Below the pieces are notes generated by a model that saw only the letters and a program-made list of their open reading frames with translations, was not told where the DNA came from and ran no database searches. 64,000 nucleotides of DNA from Mesostigma viride (Eukaryota > Streptophyta > Mesostigmatophyceae > Mesostigmatales > Mesostigmataceae): the NCBI GenBank assembly GCA_009746045.1, contig RPFO01000123.1, forward strand, positions 546,120-610,119, given 5' to 3'. Numbering within the stretch: position 1 is the stretch's first letter; the number at the start of each line of letters is the position of its first letter. The position numbers were made by a program, and so were the translations under genes. This document shows, in pieces, positions 38,531-47,654 of this stretch.

Positions 38531-41500
38531 ATGTCGTCTGAACCGAGTCGTGTCGTCACAGTCGAACCTTCTAGAAAGCACCGTGGGAGTATAAAGGACG
38601 TTGACATTCCGTGGCTGGCTCTACTCCACCCACCACCCGAGGCCACCCATGAGACCATGAACAAGGTCGTCACGCAGTGGCGCTACAAGAAGGCTCCCAC
38701 AAAAGAGGCTGGGGTGTCTCTCGGCCATCGCTTCATTTGCGCGCGTGGCATCAACACGAAGGACGCCAACGAGTACGCGCATTATGGCAACCTCGCAGAC
38801 TTTTCGCGGATCTATGCGGAGTGTGCTGCTCATCCCGTTCGCCGCACGCTCGACGAAGTCATACAACCCGACGACCCGTCGTGGGCGTACGTCGACATTG
38901 ACGACAAGGTCGACCCAGATGACGAGCGTCTGGCGAACATCGATTACCCGGGACACTTTCGCCGTGTTCACGACGAGTACTGCCGCGTCGTCCTGAACAT
39001 CGCAACCAAGGACTTTCGCTACGAGGTCAGCACGGCGTCTCGCATGAAGAAGGATTTGTTCAAGTCGTCTTTCCACATCGTCGTGCGCGGTCTCGTTCTT
39101 GCCGACCTGGACGCGAGAGTGTTTTGGTACAGCGGCCTCACCGATTTCATCAAGCGCGCGTCTTTCGACCTGTCATCTCCCGTTCACGAGGACGCGCACG
39201 AGCTGCTGAAGTTCAAAGTGAACGGTCAAGAGCAATTCGACGAGATCTGCCGCCACCCAGCTGACTATTTCGGTGAAATGGACACGGTGATAGACGAAGC
39301 AGTCTACAGGAGAGACAGTCTTTTCCGATGCGTCGGGATGCACAAATTCGGGGACACTGACCCTCTGGGAATTCTGCGCACATGTGAAGGCTCGTCTAGT
39401 GACTTCCTCGACCATCTCATCAACATCTACTCGCCGGACGACGTCTCGGGCGGGGTATTGGTGAGTGCGCCCCCGGACTGGGCGGCATCGTTGAAGAGGA
39501 GAGGGGTTCGCGGACGTCGCGAGTGCACGGTGAAGGCGGCGGGCAAGGACATTGACGTTTCTGCATCTCTCGCGGCGATGGAGAAGGTGGCTCCGGAGTG
39601 TGACTATCTCGAGTGCGGCTACATTGAGTTGTCTCCAGACGTCAAGCTCGTGAGGGTGAAGTACCAGCAATGCGACGATCACATCTGCCTCATATGCAAC
39701 AAGGTGCACGAGAAGAACGGCCCATTCACGCTCCAATACCCGTCAGGACAAGTTTTTTATGACTGCTACAGGAAATCGCCAGACGCTCGCAAGATCGAGA
39801 TCGCACCTCCCGTGATGCAGCAACCGGGATCTGACCAAGTGCCGTTCACTCACACGTATTCGTCCGAAAAAATCAAGCCATTCAGCTGGGATGCGCTATT
39901 TGGGGGACCGCATAAGAGCACCTTCCTCGTCCAGTCCAACTGCGGGACAGGTAAATCTGAGAGGATTCGTGAACTCGTCAACGAGGCGGTGAGGAGGGAT
40001 CCAGGTATTCGCGTGTGCTGCATCGTTGCCAACATTAGCCTATCAAAGGAGGAGGATCGCAACTACAAGTCTCTGGGCGAGGGTGGGAGGACAATTGTAT
40101 GGGAAGGCAACGCGTTCCATCTCCTGTACAGTGACCCAAATTTTCGTCACTATCTCAGCGGCTCAAAGGGGATGATTTCTGACGACAGGGTGTTGATAGT
40201 CCTGAACAGCATCTTGCGCCTCACGGACCAACCGTTCGACCTCCTCATCCTGGACGAAATTTACAACACCCTCACTGCCCTTTCACAGCGCTACGTGGAG
40301 AACCGTCGCGAGGTGTTGAGAAAATTCGTCAGGCTCATCGAAACGTCCAAGGTCGTGATCGCGCTAGACGCTACTGTTACTCGAAAGGTCTACGATTTCA
40401 TAGCGGCCTATCGCGCGGCGGACACTATGGAGGTGGATTGCAACACCTTCAGGCGCCCTACCAACAGGACTCTGCGATGGGTGGACGTGACCTCAGAGAA
40501 GAACTGGCGAAAGGTCTGCGTGGACCGCTTTGTCGCTGAGTGTGAGAGGAGGATAGAGGCCGGAGAGAGGATTTTCTGCCCAATGTCTGGCAAAAAAGAG
40601 GCCGCCATGGCGTATGAGGCACTCAAACCCTTCATCGACAAGCGCAAGAACGGGCGTCTCTACACTAGTCTGACGAGCAAGGAGGATCTGGAGGTTGGCG
40701 CGAATGCTGCGTGGGCTGACTTGGACTTTTTGATCTTCAGCCCCACGATCACGGTTGGAGTCAGCTACACGGAGCACACGTTCGACAGCATGGTGGGACT
40801 CTTCATCAACGGGGACTACTACGCGAGCTACACGACAACCCTCCAGCAAATTTTCAGGGTGCGCCACTTAGTCAAGGGAGAGATGGTCATCTTCTATCGA
40901 GACACGACTTCGCTTCTTGACAGGCCTCCAACGGACTACGGTACGATCGTCGAGAACATGATCGCGGGGGACACTGCGCTCATCCAGCTGCTGTTCGACA
41001 ACGCCGACGTAGTCTGCGACTGGAGCGCGGACAAGTCGCGTATCTATGACAGAAATTGCCCCAAGTTCCGTCTCTTCTGCCGGAACCAGCAAGATCTCGC
41101 GGTGTCGAGGTCCCACTACAAGGGAAATCTCATCAAGATACTGACGGAGGACTACGGCGTGGAGGTGTCGGCAGTGGAGGAGTTGGGGGACATCGACGCC
41201 CCTCCGCTTCCGGTACTAGAAGATCCAGACAAGGACAGGGAGGTGGTGCTTATGAGCGAGGAGGAGTACAAGGATCTAGAGGGGAGAATCGGCGGCACGG
41301 TTCCACTTTCACCGTACGAAATGCGTCTGAAGGCGGTGTACGAACTGGCTCACCGGTTGTACATGATTCCGTATGATCTCATCGACGACGAGCTCCCTCA
41401 AATTCTGGACAAGGAGATGGGGAGGAAGGCGTACGCTGGCATTCGGCAATATTCGAAGTTGACGGGACTAGGAACCAAGGAGCATTTCAGAGACAATCTG

Positions 41501-42019
41501 TTGATTCTGCAGAAGTCAGAGTCCTTGTTTGATTTGAAGGCGTATTCTCGTTTTGGACTAGCACAGTCTCTGGCCATTACGCTCAAGCTACTAGAAGGGA
41601 CGCCTATCATCGACTTCATCACGACGGCTGATCCGTCCAATCTCACAATGAAGTTGACGCGCGACGAGACGATTGCACTAGGGAATAAAATTGATAGCGA
41701 AATTGCCGACAAGGCCTGGTTCATGCGCTCAACATTTGGATACCAACGGCGAGCAGGCGAGGCTGGTAGTTTGTCTTTTGCACAGTGTAGCGGGCTCGTC
41801 AACAGGTTGTTAAGCCCGACTCTGGGAATTTCTGCCAAAGGGGCGAAGGGCAACAGCCGTGGCGGTGGTTACTTGGAAATTTCGAAGGCGGACATGCACG
41901 CGTTTCTTGATAGGTATAAACCCTCGTGGTGGGGCGATGAGAAGGATTATTCGATCACGTCGTTGTCTGGCCTGTCGATGGATGAAATCGCTCCTTTCCT
42001 GCAGGGAGCGGATAAGTAA
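38531..42019 (+). CDS. PLV primase-helicase: AEP primase, zinc domain, SF2 helicase
   Basis: 1,162 aa, intact. Residues about 115-270 look like an archaeo-eukaryotic primase: YVDIDD (Asp122, Asp124), SSFHIVVRG (His182), then RRDSLFRCVGMHKFGD. Residues about 355-430 hold a Cys/His cluster (CDDHICLICNKVHEKNG...C) like the zinc domain of UL52-type primases. Then comes an SF2 helicase resembling origin-binding helicases: Walker A NCGTGKSER (about 472), LLILDEIYN (about 572), ALDATVTRKV, SPTITVGVSY and QQIFRVRHL (about 773). It should start and prime replication of the linear genome. With no polymerase gene here, elongation must use host or helper enzymes. Confidence 0.85.
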   Translation: MSSEPSRVVTVEPSRKHRGSIKDVDIPWLALLHPPPEATHETMNKVVTQWRYKKAPTKEAGVSLGHRFICARGINTKDANEYAHYGNLADFSRIYAECAAHPVRRTLDEVIQPDDPSWAYVDIDDKVDPDDERLANIDYPGHFRRVHDEYCRVVLNIATKDFRYEVSTASRMKKDLFKSSFHIVVRGLVLADLDARVFWYSGLTDFIKRASFDLSSPVHEDAHELLKFKVNGQEQFDEICRHPADYFGEMDTVIDEAVYRRDSLFRCVGMHKFGDTDPLGILRTCEGSSSDFLDHLINIYSPDDVSGGVLVSAPPDWAASLKRRGVRGRRECTVKAAGKDIDVSASLAAMEKVAPECDYLECGYIELSPDVKLVRVKYQQCDDHICLICNKVHEKNGPFTLQYPSGQVFYDCYRKSPDARKIEIAPPVMQQPGSDQVPFTHTYSSEKIKPFSWDALFGGPHKSTFLVQSNCGTGKSERIRELVNEAVRRDPGIRVCCIVANISLSKEEDRNYKSLGEGGRTIVWEGNAFHLLYSDPNFRHYLSGSKGMISDDRVLIVLNSILRLTDQPFDLLILDEIYNTLTALSQRYVENRREVLRKFVRLIETSKVVIALDATVTRKVYDFIAAYRAADTMEVDCNTFRRPTNRTLRWVDVTSEKNWRKVCVDRFVAECERRIEAGERIFCPMSGKKEAAMAYEALKPFIDKRKNGRLYTSLTSKEDLEVGANAAWADLDFLIFSPTITVGVSYTEHTFDSMVGLFINGDYYASYTTTLQQIFRVRHLVKGEMVIFYRDTTSLLDRPPTDYGTIVENMIAGDTALIQLLFDNADVVCDWSADKSRIYDRNCPKFRLFCRNQQDLAVSRSHYKGNLIKILTEDYGVEVSAVEELGDIDAPPLPVLEDPDKDREVVLMSEEEYKDLEGRIGGTVPLSPYEMRLKAVYELAHRLYMIPYDLIDDELPQILDKEMGRKAYAGIRQYSKLTGLGTKEHFRDNLLILQKSESLFDLKAYSRFGLAQSLAITLKLLEGTPIIDFITTADPSNLTMKLTRDETIALGNKIDSEIADKAWFMRSTFGYQRRAGEAGSLSFAQCSGLVNRLLSPTLGISAKGAKGNSRGGGYLEISKADMHAFLDRYKPSWWGDEKDYSITSLSGLSMDEIAPFLQGADK

Positions 42020-42166
42020 TAAATATTTTTAATGGAACGCGTTTCTGCCATGCATGTAGTTATCGTTGCCAGCGACAACTGCTTCCCATGCAAATCGGAG
42101 GCCCATCCGGTTCGGGTCACACCCCGCCGCGCGGCCCTCGCCGGCTCCCTCACCCTGCGAGGCCAT

Positions 42167-42648
42167 GGCGAAAAATTGGGCGGTCTTTTCTTAAGAGTAA
42201 GTACGTGCAATTTTTCGCCACATCCAACAACCCACGCCACCTCAGCGCCGGCCAGTGGGGGAAGGTGGCGAAAAATTGGGCGTTCTTTTCTTAAGAGTAA
42301 GTACGTGCAATTTTTCGCCATCATTGTCACACCTTGACAAACACCTCCTATGACCCGCGCCAAGGGGTGGCAGGGTGGCGAAAAATTGGGCGTTCTTTTC
42401 TTAAGAGTAAGTACGTGCAATTTTTCGCCATCACTCTCACACCTTGACAAACACCTCCTATGACCCGCGCCAAGGGGTGGCAGGGTGGCGAAAAATTGGG
42501 CGTTCTTTTCTTAAGAGTAAGTACGTGCAATTTTTCGCCATCATTGTCACACCTTGACAAACACCTCCTATGACCGCGCCAAGGGGTGGCAGGGTGGCGA
42601 AAAATTGGGCGTTCTTTATATAAGAGTAAGTACGTGCAATTTTTCGCC
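42167..42648 (-). repeat. Five hairpin units in the right TIR
   Basis: Inverted copy of the array at 13,395-13,875, with the same GGCGAAAAATTG/CAATTTTTCGCC stems. Confidence 0.9.
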
Positions 42649-42739
42649 ATCCTTGTCACACCCAACCCCTCACAACTGCCGGGGTGGTGACAGATGCCAG
42701 CCTAAATGTCACAACCTGGTGAGCAGTGGTGAGAAGTGG

Positions 42740-42768
42740 TTTAGGGTTTTAGGGTTTAGGGTTTAGGG
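42740..42768 (-). repeat. Telomere-type repeats inside the right TIR
   Basis: TTTAGGG, TTTTAGGG, TTTAGGG, TTTAGGG on the plus strand, mirror of 13,275-13,303. Confidence 0.95.
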
Positions 42769-42930
42769 TGAGACCCATCCTAGGCCGCGGTCACTATAGG
42801 GTCACTATAGGGGTGGCAGATGCCAGCATAAGGGTGGTGCACTTCTCCTAGTCGCGATGACGGAATGATGACGGAATGATGATGGAAGCTACTTAATTAA
42901 TTAATTAATAGCCCAGAGAAGGGGCATATA

Positions 42931-43418
42931 AGTTGCAAATAAATGGAATGCGATGTAAATCAGAAAGCATGAAATGAACGTTGTGTTTATTGTTCTCATA
43001 CGTTATTGTCGTTGCTGCATAATTCGTCTTCGTTGCGCATATATTCTATTGCGCTTGGCACCTTCATCAGTCTTGCTGAATATCCTACGTGGACATGCAT
43101 TCCGTGTAGTTCAGTGCATGCCGCGTGTTAGATACTTCTAGAATCCTCTAGGAGGTACCAAGGCAGATGCGCATACATAATAGGCCGATAGTCGGCTCAG
43201 TCCTATTGACAGTACTACACCGGCCCTTGACCAGCCGGTGACGTGGAGGCCTGGGAGACGCCCACATATTCTACGTGCATGGCGTTATCCCATTGGCGAG
43301 TACTATAGTGAAGTACAGCCATTGGCCCAATACTACAATAAAGTATATTGTAGTAATCTGTACAAGATCCTCTATCTCTGAGGACCCATGTGGACCCTAG
43401 ATGGGTCTCCAACCAACT
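42931..43418 (-). repeat. Copia-B 3' LTR
   Basis: 488 bp; has 'gcat' and 'ta' relative to the other LTR. On the coding strand a purine-rich stretch (AAGGGAAAGAATGG) lies just upstream and may be the polypurine tract. Confidence 0.9.
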
Positions 43419-43686
43419 CCAGCCATTCTTTCCCTTGTGAAAGTGATAAGGCTTAGATGTATTCATTGATGTTCGGCCGCACCTGGCCAGTTCACTTTCA
43501 CATATGTGGGCAATGGGGACTCACTTGGGTCTTATGGAGTTTGCATCTCATCATTGCATGGTTGGTGTAACCTGCTGTAGGGAAAACCCAAATCTGAAGG
43601 AAAACCTCTTCTCCAGAGAGGACAAAACCTCCAGGGGGATAAAAACCTACAGGAGGAGCATTAGGCTCAGGCTCCCAGATTACTCC

Positions 43687-46600
43687 TCAGGACAAGGGTT
43701 TCCCAGCCATCATGGACCGCAGCAACTGGTACCCATTAAGGGCCAGTCGTGGAAGCTTGGTCATAGCATCAGCAGGATTTGAGTGTCCTGGCAGATGTAT
43801 GGTTATACAGTGGCTGGACAACTCCTTTGCCACAAGGTAGTCCAAGTCAGTAGTAGTGGCCCTCTCATTCTTGATAAAAGAGACCACGGGCTTATTATCA
43901 CAATAAACCCTGACATCAATCACGGGTTGAGGTCTTATCTGACTCAGACACCATAAGAGTAGCTCTCTTATGTATATGGCATCGCGAATGCACATGGCGT
44001 ATGCCCTGCACTCAGCGGTGTCAATGCCAGCAAACCGCCTCCTCTGAAGGTTACTGGACCAGTATACCAACGAGGGCTGTTTGCCTTCATTCCTGATGGT
44101 GATCAGGCATCCGGCTCTGGCACCAATCTTGTTGGCAGATCTAGACTCTTGGCTAGCATCTGTGTAGGCGTCTATGATGATGCGCCCATGCCAGTCTACA
44201 CCGGACAACACCAAGTCAGGAGATTCATTGAGGCAGCTCTCCAGGCGCCTCCTTCCTTCTCCTACAACAACAGAGTCTGGCATCCTACTCTGTACTGCCA
44301 GGTCAGGGTTAGTTGTGGCAGCCAGCCAACCCAGTTGACCTTTAACCGTAGGGGCATTCTCCTCAGTTACTCTCTTGGGCAACTGAGTTATTACTTTTTC
44401 TTTATACCCCTTCGCCGATTGCAGCTTAAGATGCCATCCTTTGTCATCCTGGAAAAGGGTACAGCCAATGCCACAGTAAGGTACCTGGCTGTTTTTACTA
44501 AACCATGCTCTGGTACCAATAGGGGACTTGTCATTGAGCCTTTTATAGGTCTCATTCAACCATCCCTTGGGACCAATGCGTTGCATATCATCTCCATGTA
44601 AGGTAGCCCAGGTGGGTTGTCCTTTGGATTGCCCCACAAAGAGACAATAAGCAAGATGAGATTGTTGCATCTGACATCTCTCCTGGATGGCAGGAGCAAT
44701 GGTTTCATACCAGATGACTGGACTGCTGACCAGTCCTTCCCAGCCCACTTTAGGCTGCATGTAGGGATGACCTACTTCAGCTATCCAGCATGCTGGGGTC
44801 TTAACACAACAGGGTCTTTGAGCTTGCCAAGTGGCTCTGGCCACCTGAGGATCACCATGCAAAAAGGCCCTGGTGAAGTCATCAATTTCTGCTCCATAAT
44901 CCAAGCCATAGTCCAAAGCACCAAGGTACAGACTAAGAATAAGCCTGAGAACAGGATGTGACAGGCCAGGAGTGTACAGCTCCTCCTTATCAAAGTCTGT
45001 AGTACCATGGAACTGGGTCACGACTGGACGTGCGTTTGGTATGGGAGGCTCACCAAGCTTGCTCTTCATCTTGCATACAAAACGCAACTGAAGCATTTGA
45101 GCATTGGGTGGAGGTTCTGAAATGCCTTCAAAAACATCCAGCGTTTGCCACTCCTGGAGCGCACGCGCCAATGCTACTCGCCAGGCCTCAAGGCCAGCGA
45201 AAGTGTGACAATCCAGGTCTACATCATCAAAGGACATGGGGCTATGAGCAGCAAATGACCTTTTTGTGAGACCAAGAGAAGTCACACTGAGCTGGGCGGG
45301 TTCTACCAGCTCAGAAGCTGGGGGTATATCCCTTCCCCATTCTGCTCCTTTTATTGAACCGACACAGGCGGTCTTCCAATTTGCCTTCTGGAACATTTCA
45401 AGAGGCAAGAGACATCTGAATGATTCCAGAGGAATTGGGTCACAATGGGTTTTTAGGAGACTCTTTGTGTTATTGGGGCCATCAACAATGGTAACACCGG
45501 GAGTCACCAAGAATGGCTGGCCAATGAGAGTGGGTCCCTTATAGCCATCAACAACACAAAGTGTCAAAGACTCACCCAAGAATGGGATAGTGATATTCCC
45601 AAGAACTTGATGATCAGTGTTACCCGCAAAGTCTTGGACAATAGTCCATGGACTGGGTTCAAGGGAATACTTATCCAGCAAAGCATTAAAGGGCGAGGTG
45701 ACAGAGACCTCTGCTTTGGTATCCACATCAAAGCCATCAAGGTCCATGCCCTTCTCTAGAAGAGAAGTTATTTTGGCAATCTTTAGTGAGGGCTTGAGCT
45801 TCTTTACAATATCCCGAAGCTCTTGAGGATTGCCTCTCTTGCCGAGCTGAGTGTTCAACCTGGACAACCCCTCCTCAGCTTGTCTTCCTTGGGCTGGAAT
45901 CCCATCAGTCTCCAAGGGCAATGGCTTATTACCAGGGTAATTGGATCCAAGCTTTGGCTGTTCAGACTGAAATATGTTATCCACCTGCCCAGGGGTCTCA
46001 AGCCCATGTTCCAACGGCCGGAGCTTCCGGTGCTGATCAGACACCCTATTATCCAACAAGTCAGCTTCATCCATATCATCCTGTGATATCCCAGTCAATG
46101 TCTTAGGCTGAGCTTGCTGAGTAGTAGGCTCCAGTTGATGGGAGGCCGCCCTTTCTGGTAGTTGGAGTCCAGCCTGTTCACTGGCCAAAGGTGGACAGGA
46201 AAGATTGGGAGATCCAAGTGCCTCTTCAGGGGCCATAATTTCCAGGGGATTTTCTTGAACGTTCATTGGATCTCTCTTCAATCTATTCCAAGCCAGATGA
46301 TAAGTGGTCCCATTCCAGACCACATCAGCAGTTTTCATCTCCAGGTCAACTGAGGTTATGGTCCCTGGACCCTGCCAATAACCACGTTTACCAGGAGCAT
46401 TTTCTTTGTGGAAGATCACCTGGTCTCCCACCTCAAATTTTAATGATTCTCCTCTCTGTTTATCCTTTTCACAGAGATGAGCATACTGTGCCCACCTCTG
46501 CTTACTCCATGCCTGCATGATGTCATCAGGGTAGAGGCCACCTGCTAGTCCACGAGGTGAGACCAGCCGTGGAACACCACGCACCTTGATAGTATGAAAA

Positions 46601-47616
46601 CGGTTGTTCATGGTGTTTTCCACTTTTGCAGCACCCAAACACCTGACAGCAAAAGTTGGTTTAAACATCTCAGGATAGTCCCCGGATATTACCAACTTCT
46701 TAAGCTCCTGTATATATCTGTCAACCTTGCCTTGGGCTTGGTGATCTTCACGACCCACAATCCTTAGGAAAGGCAGATCAGAGTATTTGGTCAGGCAGTT
46801 AAACTGCAAGTCCATCTGCAGCTTATGAATAACTGCAAACTTCTGCAGAATAACAAGAACTGCGGCATGGAGAGTATTCTCATCCCCTGCTGCCATAGGT
46901 TCAATTCCAATGTAGCCTGACCATTCATCCACAGCCACCAAGTAAGGCAATTGCCTGTAATTGGTGAAGTAGAGGATATCAGCTTGTAGATTACCCCTAC
47001 CATCTGCAGGATGCTTTGCATGACGTTTGGAAGGCTTGTTAGCACACAATTGGCACACACAATGTTCTCTGACATCTTGATAAGCCTGCCAGAGAGCCTT
47101 GTTATTAATGGCTTGAACAAGCCTAATGGCATTGTTTCCATGGCCACAGGCATCATGCAAACTCTTAGCCAGAGTCCTAAGATTAATACAATCATTAGGC
47201 TCAGGCTCTTCAGGACATGGACGGGCATCCACGTTCCTGGCAGAGCAAGAGTCCAAGTTTTTATTATCAATATAACAAGGATTATTGCTCTGAGGAGCTT
47301 GACTGTTAACAATATCAATGGGTGCTTGGCTACAAACAGGAGCTGCACCACATGTATTGTTCACAGATACGTTGCTCACCTGGGCAACACCATGTGGCAT
47401 CTGTCTACAACCAGGAGCAGATCCACATGTATTATTTACAGGAAGAGTTCCCTCTGGGGTACTCTTTTTATTCCAGGCATGGATAGGAATGCCACAAACA
47501 GGGGCACTTTTACTGCTGCTCACTGGGGCAGCTTTACGGTCAGTAGGGGTTACTGCTGGAGCCCCTACCACCTGGCAGGCCTCATCTGCCATGAGTCCAC
47601 TCTCATCAGCATCCAT
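43687..47616 (-). CDS. pol: Copia-B pol: integrase, retropepsin-like, RT, RNase H
   Basis: 1,309 aa from the ATG at 47,614-47,616, in a different frame from gag and starting 38 nt after its stop. Domains in order: Cys-containing N-terminal repeats (VNNTCG.APVC type), integrase HHCC (SLHDACGHGN...HCVCQLC), catalytic Asp in ADILYF and QMDLQF with Asp rather than Glu at the third site (QGKVDRYI). Next come the integrase C-terminal domain, a retropepsin-like domain (GFDVDTKAEVSVTS, then PTLIGQPFL), RT (IDDFTRAFLHG, ATLHGDDM) and RNase H (AYTDASQ, AECRAY, YCDNKPVV, HSNPADAMTK). Protease lies after integrase, as in copia-A. The altered third integrase residue may reduce activity. Confidence 0.92.
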   Translation of the reverse strand: MDADESGLMADEACQVVGAPAVTPTDRKAAPVSSSKSAPVCGIPIHAWNKKSTPEGTLPVNNTCGSAPGCRQMPHGVAQVSNVSVNNTCGAAPVCSQAPIDIVNSQAPQSNNPCYIDNKNLDSCSARNVDARPCPEEPEPNDCINLRTLAKSLHDACGHGNNAIRLVQAINNKALWQAYQDVREHCVCQLCANKPSKRHAKHPADGRGNLQADILYFTNYRQLPYLVAVDEWSGYIGIEPMAAGDENTLHAAVLVILQKFAVIHKLQMDLQFNCLTKYSDLPFLRIVGREDHQAQGKVDRYIQELKKLVISGDYPEMFKPTFAVRCLGAAKVENTMNNRFHTIKVRGVPRLVSPRGLAGGLYPDDIMQAWSKQRWAQYAHLCEKDKQRGESLKFEVGDQVIFHKENAPGKRGYWQGPGTITSVDLEMKTADVVWNGTTYHLAWNRLKRDPMNVQENPLEIMAPEEALGSPNLSCPPLASEQAGLQLPERAASHQLEPTTQQAQPKTLTGISQDDMDEADLLDNRVSDQHRKLRPLEHGLETPGQVDNIFQSEQPKLGSNYPGNKPLPLETDGIPAQGRQAEEGLSRLNTQLGKRGNPQELRDIVKKLKPSLKIAKITSLLEKGMDLDGFDVDTKAEVSVTSPFNALLDKYSLEPSPWTIVQDFAGNTDHQVLGNITIPFLGESLTLCVVDGYKGPTLIGQPFLVTPGVTIVDGPNNTKSLLKTHCDPIPLESFRCLLPLEMFQKANWKTACVGSIKGAEWGRDIPPASELVEPAQLSVTSLGLTKRSFAAHSPMSFDDVDLDCHTFAGLEAWRVALARALQEWQTLDVFEGISEPPPNAQMLQLRFVCKMKSKLGEPPIPNARPVVTQFHGTTDFDKEELYTPGLSHPVLRLILSLYLGALDYGLDYGAEIDDFTRAFLHGDPQVARATWQAQRPCCVKTPACWIAEVGHPYMQPKVGWEGLVSSPVIWYETIAPAIQERCQMQQSHLAYCLFVGQSKGQPTWATLHGDDMQRIGPKGWLNETYKRLNDKSPIGTRAWFSKNSQVPYCGIGCTLFQDDKGWHLKLQSAKGYKEKVITQLPKRVTEENAPTVKGQLGWLAATTNPDLAVQSRMPDSVVVGEGRRRLESCLNESPDLVLSGVDWHGRIIIDAYTDASQESRSANKIGARAGCLITIRNEGKQPSLVYWSSNLQRRRFAGIDTAECRAYAMCIRDAIYIRELLLWCLSQIRPQPVIDVRVYCDNKPVVSFIKNERATTTDLDYLVAKELSSHCITIHLPGHSNPADAMTKLPRLALNGYQLLRSMMAGKPLS

Positions 47617-47654
47617 AAGGACGCTGTAGGGGTTATATAAACAGAGAGGATCAT

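Larger units (their letters stand above)
13136..42907. mobile_element. Integrated Polinton-like virus (PLV), ~18.2 kb, with nested gypsy
   Basis: Near-identical ~790-bp terminal inverted repeats bound a compact block of genes. The block includes major and minor capsid proteins, an FtsK/HerA-type packaging ATPase, a tyrosine recombinase and a primase-helicase, the hallmark set of PLVs and virophages. Genes are arranged divergently, with the virion module leftward and the replication/packaging module rightward. The total of 29,772 bp includes the 11,555-bp gypsy element plus a 5-bp duplication. Both outer ends abut TTAATTAA repeats, so the exact element boundary and its target duplication cannot be fixed by eye. 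No family B polymerase, retroviral-type integrase or capsid protease was seen. Confidence 0.93.
42118..42907 (-). repeat. PLV right terminal inverted repeat
   Basis: 790 bp, reverse complement of 13,136-13,924 with one base more in a hairpin unit. Contains the telomere-type repeats (42,740-42,768) and five hairpin units (42,167-42,648). 42,020-42,117 between the helicase gene and the TIR holds no gene. Confidence 0.95.

Noticed and set aside
38531-42019. DNA polymerase for the PLV
   Set aside because: No family A or B polymerase motifs; the primase and SF2 helicase signatures account for the protein.
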